A stretch of DNA of 64,000 nt from Streptomyces xiamenensis (GTDB lineage Bacteria; Actinomycetota; Actinomycetes; Streptomycetales; Streptomycetaceae). Both the position numbers and the translations under genes were made by a program. Below are positions 1 through 8,706 of this stretch, in pieces. The notes beneath the pieces were generated by a model. It was not told where the DNA came from. It did no database searches and saw only the letters and a program-made list of their open reading frames with translations. Numbering within the stretch: position 1 is the stretch's first letter; every line of letters begins with the position of its first letter. The DNA lies in the NCBI RefSeq assembly GCF_000993785.3, contig NZ_CP009922.3, positions 4,030,001 through 4,094,000 on the forward strand, in the 5' to 3' direction.

Positions 1-543
1 GCGGCGCTCCCCCTTGCGGTCGGCGCGTACCCCGCCCGGCGAGGTGTCGGCGGCCGACACCCGGCCACCGTCGACCACCTCTACCCGGCCCACGCCCGCC
101 TGGGCCAGCGTGACCGCCACCGCCGCGCCCACCCGGCCGGCGCCGCGCACCCGCACCCAGGCCCGGCGGCGTTCCAGCAGCCGGCGCAGCCCCCGGCCGG
201 GTTCGCGATGCACCAGGGACAGCGAGGCGAGGTCCGGCCGCGCGGCCTCGGTGACCCGGGAGGCCGCCGTACGGTCGGCCGCCGCGTCGTCGAGCACGCC
301 CAGGTCGGTGAGCCGGTGCGCGATCCGGTCGGCGGCGGCGCGGCCCAGCCCCAGTGCCGCCGCCGCGTCCCGCAACGCGGGCAGCCCCCGGGTGCCGTCC
401 AGCAGGGTCAGAAAGCTCTGGGTGGCCGTGTCCACCGGCCCCAGCAGTACCGCGTGGGCGGGGGTCACCCCGAAGCGCAGGGTGTGTCCGTCCCGCCAGC
501 CACGGCGCAGGGCCGGCTTGATCATCGGATGCATGTGGGTCAT
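1..543 (-). CDS. ThiF/E1-like adenylyltransferase family protein (partial)
   Basis: The gene reads leftward off the window edge, so only the first 181 codons are visible. Residues ~1-110 look like the winged-helix front half seen on some ThiF-like proteins. Residues ~125-165 carry a Rossmann start (VRGAGRVG) followed by VEVVDGGRVSAADT, the arrangement of ThiF/MoeB/UBA1-type enzymes that adenylate a protein or peptide C-terminus. The catalytic and zinc residues would lie beyond the edge, so activity cannot be judged. The ATG at 543 opens the frame; it diverges from the peptidase at 736. Assignment to the superfamily is fairly safe; the substrate is unknown. Confidence 0.72.
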   Translation of the reverse strand, partial: MTHMHPMIKPALRRGWRDGHTLRFGVTPAHAVLLGPVDTATQSFLTLLDGTRGLPALRDAAAALGLGRAAADRIAHRLTDLGVLDDAAADRTAASRVTEAARPDLASLSLVHREPGRGLRRLLERRRAWVRVRGAGRVGAAVAVTLAQAGVGRVEVVDGGRVSAADTSPGGVRADRKGERR

Positions 544-735
544 CCCCGCTTTCACTGTCACTTTCACCTGTCGCACTCCGTTCGTGACTCAGAGTGCACG
601 ATCAGGCGACGGCGGAGCGAAAAGTTATCCACATGTGAGGGATATGGTCCGATAAGCGGCCCTGCTCCACGCCGCTTGCCCGCTCCGGAGCCGCCAGGGG
701 GGACATTTCCGCCTGTCAGCGGGTAACGTCGAAGG

Positions 736-1314
736 GTGACCGCCGATCCGCTGAACAGCAGCGCCGGCCCGCCGCGGATCAGCCCCCCGGTGGACCGGGC
801 GGTCGAGGTGCGCCGCTCCACCCGCCGCCGGCGTACGGTCTCCGCCTACCGCGAGGGCGACCGCACCGTGGTCCTCATCCCCGCCCGGATGTCGGCCGAC
901 GAGGAGCGACGCTGGGTCTCGGTCATGCTGGAGAAGCTCGCCGCCCAGGAAGACCGCCGGATGCTCGACGACGACGCGCTCGGGCAGCGCGCCGCCGAGC
1001 TCTCCGCCCGTTATCTGCGCGGCCGGGCCCGCCCCGACAGTGTGCGCTGGGTGACCAACCAGAACTCCCGCTGGGGCTCGTGCACCCCCGCCATGGGCAG
1101 TATCCGGCTCTCCCACCGGCTCCAGGGCATGCCCGAGTACGTCATCGACTACGTCATCCTCCACGAGCTGGCGCATCTCCTGGTGCCCGGTCACGGCGAG
1201 GGCTTCTGGCGGCTGCTGGACGCCTACCCGCGCACCGAGCGGGCCCGCGGGTTCCTGGAGGGGGTGGTGGCCGCCGAGCGGTTGCCGTACATCCCCTGCG
1301 GTGCCCCCGACTGA
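736..1314 (+). CDS. YgjP/SprT-like (DUF45) zinc metallopeptidase
   Basis: A 192-residue cytoplasmic protein without signal peptide or membrane segment. The zinc-peptidase core HELAH lies at residues 143-147, with a further His about six residues later in VPGHGEGFW, the HExxH(x5)H spacing of YgjP-like/DUF45 peptidases. The upstream NSRWGSC segment is also typical of that family. The frame opens at GTG 736, just after the divergent promoter gap. Its physiological substrate is unknown. It sits between a ThiF-like gene and a TerD-type gene, but nothing in the sequence shows that the three work together. Confidence 0.85.
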   Translation: MTADPLNSSAGPPRISPPVDRAVEVRRSTRRRRTVSAYREGDRTVVLIPARMSADEERRWVSVMLEKLAAQEDRRMLDDDALGQRAAELSARYLRGRARPDSVRWVTNQNSRWGSCTPAMGSIRLSHRLQGMPEYVIDYVILHELAHLLVPGHGEGFWRLLDAYPRTERARGFLEGVVAAERLPYIPCGAPD

Positions 1315-1400
1315 CACTCCGCCGTCCCGCTGTCGGCGGCAACGACTAGGCTGATCGACACAGTTCGTTCGGATCGGGACCGGGGGACGGTCGGATACGC

Positions 1401-2942
1401 ATGGTCAGGCAATTCCAACGCGGCCAGAAGGCCAGACTCAGTGACCTCACCCTGGGGACGGACCTCTACGTCGGCGTCCAGATCTCCGGTCCGGGGATGA
1501 CCTTCGACATCAGCTGCTTCGGCCTCGACGCCGACGAACGCCTCAGTGACGACCGGTACTTCATCTTCTACAACCAGATCGCCTCGCCCGAGGAGTCCCT
1601 GCAACTGCTGGGCGCGCAGGCCGGGGACACCGAGTCCTTCCGGATCACCCTGGACCGGGTGCCTCCTGCCATCGACCGGCTCGCCTTCACCGCCACCATC
1701 GACGGCGACGGCACCATGGCGCAGGCGGCGCCCGGCTATCTGCGCATCGTGGCGGGTGGCGAGGAGGTGGTCCGGTACGCGTTCGAGGGCTCGGAGTTCA
1801 CCACCGAGCGGGCCGTGATGCTGGGCGACTTCTACCGCAAGGACGGCTGGCGCTTCGCCGCGGTCGGCCAGGGCTTCGACGGTGGACTGGAGGCGCTGCT
1901 GCGGCACTTCGGCGGCGAGGTCGAGGAGGAGCCGGAGGCGGAGGCGGCGCCCGAGCCGCAGCAGCCCGCCGCCGTGCCCGGCTTCGCGCCACCACCCGGA
2001 TCCGCGCCCGCACCCGCGCCGGCGCCCGTCACGTTCGCGGCCCCGGCCCCGGCCCCGGCCGCTCCGGTCGCGGCGCCCGCCCCGCCGCAGCCCGCACCCG
2101 CACCGCCCGCACCCGCACCGGCCGTCCCCCCGCCGGCCGCACCGGTCGGACCACCCGCGCCCGTACCGCCACCCGCCCCCGTCCCCACCGGGCCACCCCC
2201 GGCCGCGGCTCCGGCCGCCGGGTTCGGGCAGGCACCGCCGCAGCCGCAGGAACCGCTGCCCGCCCCACCCGCCGGCGGGATACGCACGGCCCTCGACGCC
2301 TACGGCGCGCTCGGCTCCGAGGCCGGCCGCTGGAGCCTCCAGAACCCCCAGCTCGTCCGCATCGACCTCGCCGCCGACGAGGGCCGCCCCATCATGGCCA
2401 GGCTCGGCTCCATGGTGCTCTACCAGGGCGACGTCGACTTCGCCTACAAGGGCGGTGGTATCAAGCGCCGCCTGGTCAGCGGCATGACCGGCGAGGGCTT
2501 CGGCTCCCTCATGCGGGTCAGCGGCACCGGCCAGGTCTACCTCGCCGAGGAAGCCACCCGCCTGCACCCCGTCGAGCTCCAGGGCGACGCCCTGTGCGTG
2601 GCCTCCCAGCACGTCCTCGCCTTCGACGAGACCCTCGACCACGAGGTACGCCGCATCGACGGCCACGGCATCCCGGGCGGCTCGCTCTACGCCCTCCAGT
2701 TCCACGGCCACGGCACCGTCGTCATCACCACGCGCGGCGAACCCCTCGTCCTGCCCGTCACCCCCATGACCTTCACCGACGCCAACGCCACCATCGCCTG
2801 GTCGGCGGCCGCCCAGGTGCTGGTGGCCCATCAGGTCCGCCTGCGCCGCCACGCCTACCCCGGCGACAGCGGGGAGACCACCCAGCTCCAGTTCCGCGGT
2901 GCCCCGGGGAACTTTGTGATCGTCCAGCCGTTCGAGATCTGA
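1401..2942 (+). CDS. TerD-AIM24 fusion protein with Pro/Ala-rich linker
   Basis: A 513-residue protein in three parts. Residues ~1-175 are a TerD-type domain (QRGQKARLSDL, GLDADERLSDDRYFIFYNQ), a calcium-binding beta fold associated with tellurite and stress-response loci. Residues ~176-295 are a low-complexity Pro/Ala linker. Residues ~305-513 are an AIM24/TraT-type beta-helical domain (MARLGSMVLYQGDV ... FVIVQPFEI). It heads a close set with two stand-alone AIM24 proteins, with gaps of 7 and 15 bp. No catalytic residues or membrane segments are seen. A scaffold or stress-related membrane-associated role is an inference from TerD biology. Confidence 0.88.
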   Translation: MVRQFQRGQKARLSDLTLGTDLYVGVQISGPGMTFDISCFGLDADERLSDDRYFIFYNQIASPEESLQLLGAQAGDTESFRITLDRVPPAIDRLAFTATIDGDGTMAQAAPGYLRIVAGGEEVVRYAFEGSEFTTERAVMLGDFYRKDGWRFAAVGQGFDGGLEALLRHFGGEVEEEPEAEAAPEPQQPAAVPGFAPPPGSAPAPAPAPVTFAAPAPAPAAPVAAPAPPQPAPAPPAPAPAVPPPAAPVGPPAPVPPPAPVPTGPPPAAAPAAGFGQAPPQPQEPLPAPPAGGIRTALDAYGALGSEAGRWSLQNPQLVRIDLAADEGRPIMARLGSMVLYQGDVDFAYKGGGIKRRLVSGMTGEGFGSLMRVSGTGQVYLAEEATRLHPVELQGDALCVASQHVLAFDETLDHEVRRIDGHGIPGGSLYALQFHGHGTVVITTRGEPLVLPVTPMTFTDANATIAWSAAAQVLVAHQVRLRRHAYPGDSGETTQLQFRGAPGNFVIVQPFEI

Positions 2943-2949
2943 CGGAGCG

Positions 2950-3642
2950 ATGATGGATCAGCACATGGTGTCGGGCCACGCCCCGACCCCGCCGACCGCG
3001 CGGATGGAGAACCACGGCCCCACCATGGCCAAGATCGCCATGCGGACCGGCGCGGAACTCCTCGCCAGGACCGGCTCCATGGTCGCCTACGAGGGCTTCA
3101 TCCAGTACGAGTCCAACCCGGCAGCGCTGCGCCGGGTCGCCTCGCAGTGGCTCAGCGGCGAGAGCGTCCCGCTGATGCGCTGCCACGGCGACGGCATCCT
3201 CTACCTGGCCGACTACGGCGCCAACGTGGTCTGCGTCCCCCTCAACGACGAGAACCTGTCCGTCAACGCCACGAACGTCCTCGCCTTCGACGCCCATCTC
3301 ACCTGGGGCGTGCAGCGGGTCAAGGGCATGGCCAAGTTCGCCGGGCAGGGCCTGTTCAACTTCGGGATCTCCGGTACGGGGTGGGTCGCCGTCACCAGCC
3401 GCGGCGTCCCGGTGGTCATCGACTGCGCGCGGGACGGCGAGATCTTCGTGGACCCCGACGCGCTCGTCGCCTGGTCCACCGGCCTGGAGATGAAGGGCAG
3501 ACGCAGCTTCAAGGCGTCCTCACTGATCGGCCGGGGCAGCGGCGAGGCGTACCAGCTGGGGTTCAGCGGCGAGGGCTTCGTCGTCGTCCAGCCCAGTGAG
3601 GACAGCACCGAGCGGCTCACCGAGCAGCAGCAGCCGTCCTAA
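2950..3642 (+). CDS. AIM24 family protein (copy 1)
   Basis: A 230-residue protein homologous to the C-terminal domain of the upstream fusion. It shares LLARTGSMVAYEGFIQY near residue 40, a central VLAFDAHL segment and the terminal FVVVQPSE signature of AIM24 proteins. It has no TerD domain, linker, signal peptide or membrane helix. It starts 8 bases after the stop of the fusion gene, so it is very likely co-transcribed. AIM24 proteins are named after a yeast mitochondrial factor; their bacterial function is not established. The N-terminal ~25 residues (HAPTPPTARM) look disordered. Confidence 0.86.
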   Translation: MMDQHMVSGHAPTPPTARMENHGPTMAKIAMRTGAELLARTGSMVAYEGFIQYESNPAALRRVASQWLSGESVPLMRCHGDGILYLADYGANVVCVPLNDENLSVNATNVLAFDAHLTWGVQRVKGMAKFAGQGLFNFGISGTGWVAVTSRGVPVVIDCARDGEIFVDPDALVAWSTGLEMKGRRSFKASSLIGRGSGEAYQLGFSGEGFVVVQPSEDSTERLTEQQQPS

Positions 3643-3657
3643 CGGGGAGAGCGGGAC

Positions 3658-4413
3658 ATGCAGAGCACGATCTTCAACCACACGGTGACGCAGTCCGCCG
3701 AGCGCTTCGCCTCGCAGAACGCCCGGATGCTGCGGGTGAACCTGAGCGAGGGCGAGGACCTGGTGGCCAGGGCCGGCTCCATGGTGGCCTTCGAGGGCAT
3801 GGTCGAGTTCGACGGCGAATACCTGAGCCGCCACCAGCAGTACGCGCAGTGGGCCACCGGTGAGGTGCTGCCGCTCATGCGCTGCTTCGGGCAGGGCACC
3901 GTCTACCTCGCCAACCTCGCCCAGCACATCCACGTCCTGGACGTCGGCCACGACGGGCTCACCGTGGACAGCGCCTACGTGCTGGCCTTCGACTCCCATC
4001 TGCACTGGGAGATCATCTCGGTGGAGAGCCAGCACGGCATCGCCGGGGCCGGCGCGTACAACCTCGTCATCAGCGGGCAGGGCAAGGTCGCCATCACCAC
4101 CTCGGACGCGCCGCTGGTGATGCCGGTGACCCCCGACCGCTACGTGAGCGCCGACGCGGACGCCGTGGTGGCCTGGAGCACCGGGCTGCGGGTGCAGATG
4201 CAGGCGCAGACCGCCTCCCGCTCCATCTGGCGGCGGCGCGGGGCGACCGGCGAGGGCTGGGAGCTGAGCTTCATGGGGGCGGGGTACGCGGTGGTGCAGC
4301 CCAGCGAACTGCTGCCGCCCCAGCACACCTCCTTCGGCCAGCGTCTCCCGACGGCCGGCCGCGTCGGGGCGGGCCCCGGCCTGCACCAGGGCGGCGCCTG
4401 GGGGCCGCGTTAG
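3658..4413 (+). CDS. AIM24 family protein (copy 2)
   Basis: A 251-residue second stand-alone AIM24 protein, preceded by GGGGAGAG about 8 bp before ATG 3658. It repeats the family layout: LVARAGSMVAFEGMVEF near residue 40, YVLAFDSHLHW in the middle and YAVVQPSE near residue 215. A ~30-residue Gly/Pro/Arg tail is absent from the neighbour. Together with the fusion protein this gives three AIM24 domains in one operon, suggesting a hetero-oligomeric beta assembly. That assembly is inference; only the domain repetition is seen. Confidence 0.86.
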   Translation: MQSTIFNHTVTQSAERFASQNARMLRVNLSEGEDLVARAGSMVAFEGMVEFDGEYLSRHQQYAQWATGEVLPLMRCFGQGTVYLANLAQHIHVLDVGHDGLTVDSAYVLAFDSHLHWEIISVESQHGIAGAGAYNLVISGQGKVAITTSDAPLVMPVTPDRYVSADADAVVAWSTGLRVQMQAQTASRSIWRRRGATGEGWELSFMGAGYAVVQPSELLPPQHTSFGQRLPTAGRVGAGPGLHQGGAWGPR

Positions 4414-4491
4414 CGCCCCTCACGGCCGGCACTGCCACGACGGCCACGGCGCCGGGTGGGCCGGGGGCGTCGCGGCGGGGCCGGCCACGGT

Positions 4492-5022
4492 CTAGCGCAG
4501 GGCGGCGCGGGTGCGGTCCAGCAGGCGGACCACCGAGGCGTCCGCGATCTCCTGGACCTCTTCGTAGTCGAACCAGCGCAGCTCCAGTGATTCCTCACTG
4601 ATGGACTCACGCGCGCCGGACGGGGCCAGAGCCGCGTACTGCACATCCAGATGGACGGCGCACGGCGTGCTGTGCCGGTCCAGACCGACCGGCTGGGGCA
4701 GCAGCCGCAGGCCCGGGACACCCGATTCCTCCGTCGCCTCGCGCAGCGCCGCGTCCGCCAGGGTCGGGTCGCCCGGCTCGCAGTGGCCGCCGGTCTGCAG
4801 CCACATCCGCAGCTTGCGGTGCAAGGTGAGCAGCACCTGCCGCCGTTCCGGGTCGATGATCAACGCGCTCGCGGTGAGATGACCGGCGGCGCACGCCTTC
4901 CACATGCCGTCCGGGTGCGCCGCGAGATGGGCGGCGTACTCGGCGCGCAGCTTGTCCTGTGCGCCGTCCGGCGCGGGCCACGCCTCAAGCACCCGCGCCG
5001 CGTCCTGGTGCAGGGAACTCAC
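4492..5022 (-). CDS. NUDIX hydrolase
   Basis: A 176-residue protein with a NUDIX box around residues 85-110: GGHCEPGDPTLADAALREATEESG, matching the Gx5Ex7REUxEExGU consensus. Such enzymes hydrolyse nucleoside-diphosphate-linked compounds with a metal ion; the substrate here is not predictable. The start is taken as GTG 5022 because it overlaps the TGA of the upstream DUF2342 gene (GTGA), implying translational coupling. The frame stays open further upstream, but those codons lie inside the neighbour. The long N-terminus before the NUDIX fold is usual for actinobacterial relatives. Confidence 0.87.
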   Translation of the reverse strand: MSSLHQDAARVLEAWPAPDGAQDKLRAEYAAHLAAHPDGMWKACAAGHLTASALIIDPERRQVLLTLHRKLRMWLQTGGHCEPGDPTLADAALREATEESGVPGLRLLPQPVGLDRHSTPCAVHLDVQYAALAPSGARESISEESLELRWFDYEEVQEIADASVVRLLDRTRAALR

Positions 5023-6458
5023 TTGGTGTCGTCCCCGCCCTTGTCCTTGTCGCCGTCCCCGTCGTCGCCGTCCTTCTCCAGACGCGGGCGGTCCTGCGAC
5101 TCCTGGCCGTCCCGCGACTCCTGGCCGTCCTGCGAGGCCTCGCCCAGCATCCGGTCCAGCTCGGAGAAGTCCGGCTGCTCGTGGTGGACGAAACCGTCCG
5201 GGTCGTTCAGGTCCTCCGCCGTGGGCAGCAGGTCCGGGTGCGCCCACAGCGCCTCCCGCCCCGACACCCCGCGCGCGTCCGTGAGCGACGCCCACAGCCG
5301 GGCCGCGTCCCGCAGCCGGCGGGGCCGCAGCTCCAGACCGATCAGGGTGGCGAACGTCTGCTCCGCCGGGCCGCCGGTCGCCCGGCGCCGCCGCAGCGTC
5401 TCGCGCAGCGCGGAGGCGGCCGGCAGGTGCGGCTCGGCGGCGGCGTGCACCACCGCGTCCACCCAGCCCTCCACCAGCGCCAGCGCCGTCTCCAGCCGGG
5501 CCAGCGCCGCCTTCTGCTGCGGCGTGTCCTCCGGCTGGAAGAGACCCTGCTGGAGCTTCTCCTGCAATTCCTCGGGCCGGCTCGGGTCCAGCTGCCCGAC
5601 CAGGCCCTCCAGCTTCTCCGTGTCGACCTGGATACCGCGCGCGTACCCGTCCACCGCGCCGAACAGGTGCGAGCGCAGCCACGGCACATGCGCGAACAGC
5701 CGCTGGTGTGCGGCCTCCCGCAGCGCCAGATACAGCCGTACCTCGTCCTGCGGGACCCCCAGGCCCGCACCGAACGCCGTCACATTGACCGGCAGCAGAG
5801 CCGCCTTGCCCGCCGGCGCCAGCGGCAGCCCGATGTCGGTGGAACCCACCACCTCACCGGCCAGCACCCCCACCGCCTGCCCGATCTGGGTGCCGAACAT
5901 CGCCCCGCCCATCGAGCGCATCATGCCCAGCAGCGGGCCCGCCATGGCCCGCATCTCCTCGGGCAGGACATCGCTCATCGCCGCGCCCACGCGCTCCGCG
6001 ACCGGGTCCACCAGCTCCTTCCACACCGGCAGGGTCGCCTCGACCCACTCGGCGCGGCTCCACGCCACCGCCGTGCCGGCCCCCGAGGGCAGCGCCGTGA
6101 CCCCGTCCAGCCACAGGTCGGCCAGCCGCATGGCCTCCTCGACCTGCTCACGCTCGTGCCGGCCCACGCTGGTGTCCTTCGAACCGTCGGCCGCGCCCTG
6201 CGCGACCGTCTGGCGCGCCACGTTCTGGGCCAGCTCCCAGTTGACCGGGCCGCCCTCGTAGGACAGCAGCTGTCCCAGCTGCTGGAACGCGGCGCCCAGA
6301 TCCTGCGGGCTCATCTGGCCGCCCGCGCCCAGCGACCCGAACATCGCCGACAGCGGATCGCCGCCCGGCAGCTCGCCGCCGCCCTGGCCGTCCTTCTTCT
6401 TGCCGGGGTCGTCGTCGGGGTCATCCGGGAGGCCGAATCCGAAGGGGAAGTTACTCAC
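5019..6458 (-). CDS. DUF2342 putative zinc-dependent metalloprotease
   Basis: A 479-residue protein. It has a Gly/Asp/Lys-rich N-terminus (FPFGFGLPDDPDDD, then KKKDGQGGGE), a central helical region, the family core LYLALREAAHQRLFAH and a low-complexity Asp/Lys-rich C-terminus (GDDGDGDKDKGG). The REAAHxR segment is the conserved gluzincin-like motif of DUF2342 proteins, which are annotated as putative zinc metalloproteases; activity is unproven. GTG 6458 is chosen because VSNFPFGFG is the usual family beginning and a GAGG lies about 7 bp upstream. A longer frame to 6533 exists. It is coupled to the NUDIX gene. Confidence 0.82.
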   Translation of the reverse strand: MSNFPFGFGLPDDPDDDPGKKKDGQGGGELPGGDPLSAMFGSLGAGGQMSPQDLGAAFQQLGQLLSYEGGPVNWELAQNVARQTVAQGAADGSKDTSVGRHEREQVEEAMRLADLWLDGVTALPSGAGTAVAWSRAEWVEATLPVWKELVDPVAERVGAAMSDVLPEEMRAMAGPLLGMMRSMGGAMFGTQIGQAVGVLAGEVVGSTDIGLPLAPAGKAALLPVNVTAFGAGLGVPQDEVRLYLALREAAHQRLFAHVPWLRSHLFGAVDGYARGIQVDTEKLEGLVGQLDPSRPEELQEKLQQGLFQPEDTPQQKAALARLETALALVEGWVDAVVHAAAEPHLPAASALRETLRRRRATGGPAEQTFATLIGLELRPRRLRDAARLWASLTDARGVSGREALWAHPDLLPTAEDLNDPDGFVHHEQPDFSELDRMLGEASQDGQESRDGQESQDRPRLEKDGDDGDGDKDKGGDDTK

Positions 6459-6591
6459 GGGAATCCTCGGCTCTGTGTCGTCGGACGGAACCAACGTGCC
6501 TGAATCGCTGGTCTCTGCCTCCAGCCTAGACACCTCTCAGGCAGGATGGGGCCTGCGCACGTCGTACTGAAACAACCGCTGGAGAAGTCCT

Positions 6592-7731
6592 GTGAGTTCC
6601 CCGGAGCCAACCGTTCGCGCAGCGCGAAACGGCCCCAAGGCGCCGCTGACCGTCGCGGTCACCGGCGCCGCAGGCGGGGTCGGGGCGCTGCTCACCGAGC
6701 GGCTGCTGGCCACGCCGGACGTCCACCGTGTGCTGGCGCTCGATGAGCGCCTCGGGGACGCCAAGGGCGCCGAATGGCACACCCTCGACGTCCGCGACCC
6801 GGCCATCGCCGAGCTGCTGCGCACCCGTGGCATCTCGCGCGAGTCCGCCGAGCACGAAAGCCCGGTGGACGTCGTGGTCCACCTCGCGCTCGACCTCGAC
6901 CTGGAGTCGGACCCCGCGATCCGTACCGCGTACAACGTGCGCGGCACCCAGACCGTGCTCACCGCGGCCGCCGCGGCGGGGGTGCGGCGGGTGGTGCTGG
7001 TCACCTCCGCCATGGTCTACGGGGCGCTGCCGGACAACGATCTGCCGCTCGCCGAGGACGCCGAACTGCGGGCCACGGCCGAGGCCACCTGTGTCGGGGA
7101 CTTCCTGGAGATCGAGGACCTGGCCCGCCGCGCGCCGCGTGCCCACCCCGGGCTCAACGTCACCGTGCTGCGTCCCGCCGTCCTGGTGGGCGGCATGGAC
7201 ACGGCCCTCACCCGGTACTTCGAGTCGCCCCGGCTGCTGGTGGTGGCCGGCTCCCGGCCGCGCTGGCAGTTCTGCCACGTGCAGGACCTGGTGGGCGCGC
7301 TGGAGTACGCGGCGCTGGAGCGGGTCGAGGGTGAGCTGGCGGTGGGCTGTGACGGCTGGCTGGAACAGGAGGAGGTCGAGGAGCTGTCCGGCATCCGCCG
7401 CATGGAGCTGCCCCCGGCCGTCGCCCTGGGCGCGGCGGGCCGGCTGCACCGGCTGGGCCTGACCCCGTCCCCGGCCGGGGACCTGGCGTACACCATGCAT
7501 CCGTGGGTGGTCAGCGGCAGCAAGCTGCACGAGGCGGGCTGGCGGCCCGAATGGACCAACGAGGAGGTGCTGGCCGAACTGCTCACCGAGGTGGCGGGCC
7601 GGCACACGGTGGCCGGCCGGCGGCTGGGCCGCAAGGACGCGGCGACCACACTGGGCGCGGCCGGCGCCACCGTGGCGCTGGTCGGTACGGCCGCGCTGGT
7701 CCGCCGGGCCCGCAAGGCCCGCAGACGCTGA
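6592..7731 (+). CDS. NAD-dependent epimerase/SDR family protein
   Basis: A 379-residue extended short-chain dehydrogenase/epimerase. The Rossmann NAD(P) motif TGAAGGVGALLTERLL lies at residues ~24-39. A DVVVHLALDLDLESD strand follows, then VRGTQTVLTAAAAAGV and TSAMVYGA, where the active-site Tyr is in the YGA segment. Residues ~345-375 form a hydrophobic helix (TLGAAGATVALVGTAALV) followed by a basic tail, so the protein may be anchored at the membrane. GTG 6592 has a modest ribosome site. It diverges from the DUF2342 gene across 133 bp. The substrate (a nucleotide sugar or other) is unknown. Confidence 0.84.
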   Translation: MSSPEPTVRAARNGPKAPLTVAVTGAAGGVGALLTERLLATPDVHRVLALDERLGDAKGAEWHTLDVRDPAIAELLRTRGISRESAEHESPVDVVVHLALDLDLESDPAIRTAYNVRGTQTVLTAAAAAGVRRVVLVTSAMVYGALPDNDLPLAEDAELRATAEATCVGDFLEIEDLARRAPRAHPGLNVTVLRPAVLVGGMDTALTRYFESPRLLVVAGSRPRWQFCHVQDLVGALEYAALERVEGELAVGCDGWLEQEEVEELSGIRRMELPPAVALGAAGRLHRLGLTPSPAGDLAYTMHPWVVSGSKLHEAGWRPEWTNEEVLAELLTEVAGRHTVAGRRLGRKDAATTLGAAGATVALVGTAALVRRARKARRR

Positions 7732-7911
7732 CCGCCCGCGGCGGGCCGGGGTACGGCGGCCCGCCGCGCCCCGCCGCTCCGCCGTCCGCCGCCGCGTCGT
7801 CCGCCCCGGTACGAGTGGGGCGGTGGTGTGGCGCGGGAGCCTTGGTGTTGGGTGGGGGCCGGAAGCGCGTGCGCACGCGCGCGCGGATCCAGGAAGGCAG
7901 GCGAAGCCATC

Positions 7912-8355
7912 ATGAGCCGGTCCGATCCGGTGCGGCTGCTCGCGGTACGCGAGGCGCCGCTGTCCGTCGACGAGGTGTTCGGGGCGGTGGGGGACGACGC
8001 CGCCGGCGGGACCGCGCTGTTCGTGGGGACGGTCCGCGACCACGACGGTCACCCGTCCGGCGCAGCCGTCACCGCTCTGGAGTACTCCGCCCACCCCGGT
8101 GCCGAGGCGGCCCTGCGCGCCGTCGCCGAGAAGGTGGTGGCCGACTTCCCGGTGCGGGCGCTGGCCGCCGTGCACCGCACCGGTGCGCTGGAGGTCGGTG
8201 ACATCGCCGTGGTGGTGGCGGTCGCCTGTCCGCACCGGGCCGAGGCGTTCGCCGCCTGCCGCCGGCTGATCGACGATCTGAAGCGGGAGGTGCCGATCTG
8301 GAAGCGTCAGACGTTCGACGACGGCACCGACGACTGGGTGGGCGCGTGCGGATGA
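7912..8355 (+). CDS. moaE: Molybdopterin synthase catalytic subunit
   Basis: A 147-residue MoaE homologue. Conserved elements are GTALFVGTVRDHDG near residue 35, LEYSAHPGAE near 60, VHRTGALEVGDIAVVVAVACPHR near 95, and the C-terminal VPIWKRQ carrying the catalytic Lys. MoaE with thiocarboxylated MoaD converts cyclic pyranopterin monophosphate to molybdopterin. No moaD is adjacent. ATG 7912 is preferred over an upstream in-frame ATG because AGGAAGG lies about 15 bp before it and the protein then has the usual family N-terminus. Confidence 0.92.
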   Translation: MSRSDPVRLLAVREAPLSVDEVFGAVGDDAAGGTALFVGTVRDHDGHPSGAAVTALEYSAHPGAEAALRAVAEKVVADFPVRALAAVHRTGALEVGDIAVVVAVACPHRAEAFAACRRLIDDLKREVPIWKRQTFDDGTDDWVGACG

Positions 8356-8462
8356 TCACACGCCTGGGGGCGTGCGCTGCTCCAGTTGCGTAACCCCCGC
8401 GCTCCCCCGAGCGTTGTCTTGCCGAAGCATTCAGCGCTCGCCGAGGTGGGAGGTGGTCGGTC

Positions 8463-8681
8463 GTGGCCGTGCTGGTGTGGCTGCTGATCCCGGTCGCCGG
8501 TGGGCTGGTGGCCGGTGTGTGGGGCACCTGGGCCACCCGCCGCCAGACCGGCGTCGGGGGTATCGCGGACGCCGCCGGCGTCCGCCGCTATGACCGGTTC
8601 CGTTCCGCCATGGAGCGCTCCCCGATCCCGGTGTCCACGTTCCGCCCGGCCTCCGGGGAGCGGGCCCCGGCCGACGGCTGA
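8463..8681 (+). CDS. Small membrane protein, unknown function
   Basis: A 72-residue protein starting at GTG 8463 with a GAGGTGG ribosome site about 10 bp upstream. Residues 1-24 form one hydrophobic segment (VLVWLLIPVAGGLVAGVWG). The rest is polar and basic with a YDRFRSAMERS stretch. It is followed 25 bp later by the YlbL-type protease gene in the same direction, so an operon is likely. No known domain is recognisable. The hydrophobic N-terminus followed by a cytoplasmic tail suggests a single-pass inner-membrane protein. Confidence 0.7.
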   Translation: MAVLVWLLIPVAGGLVAGVWGTWATRRQTGVGGIADAAGVRRYDRFRSAMERSPIPVSTFRPASGERAPADG

Positions 8682-8706
8682 GCGGTCCCTCACGTACTGT
8701 CAAGGC

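Noticed and set aside
1224..2852. A 542-codon minus-strand frame opposite the TerD-AIM24 gene.
   Set aside because: It is antisense to a clearly coding gene and dominated by Gly/Arg repeats created by the Pro/Ala linker.
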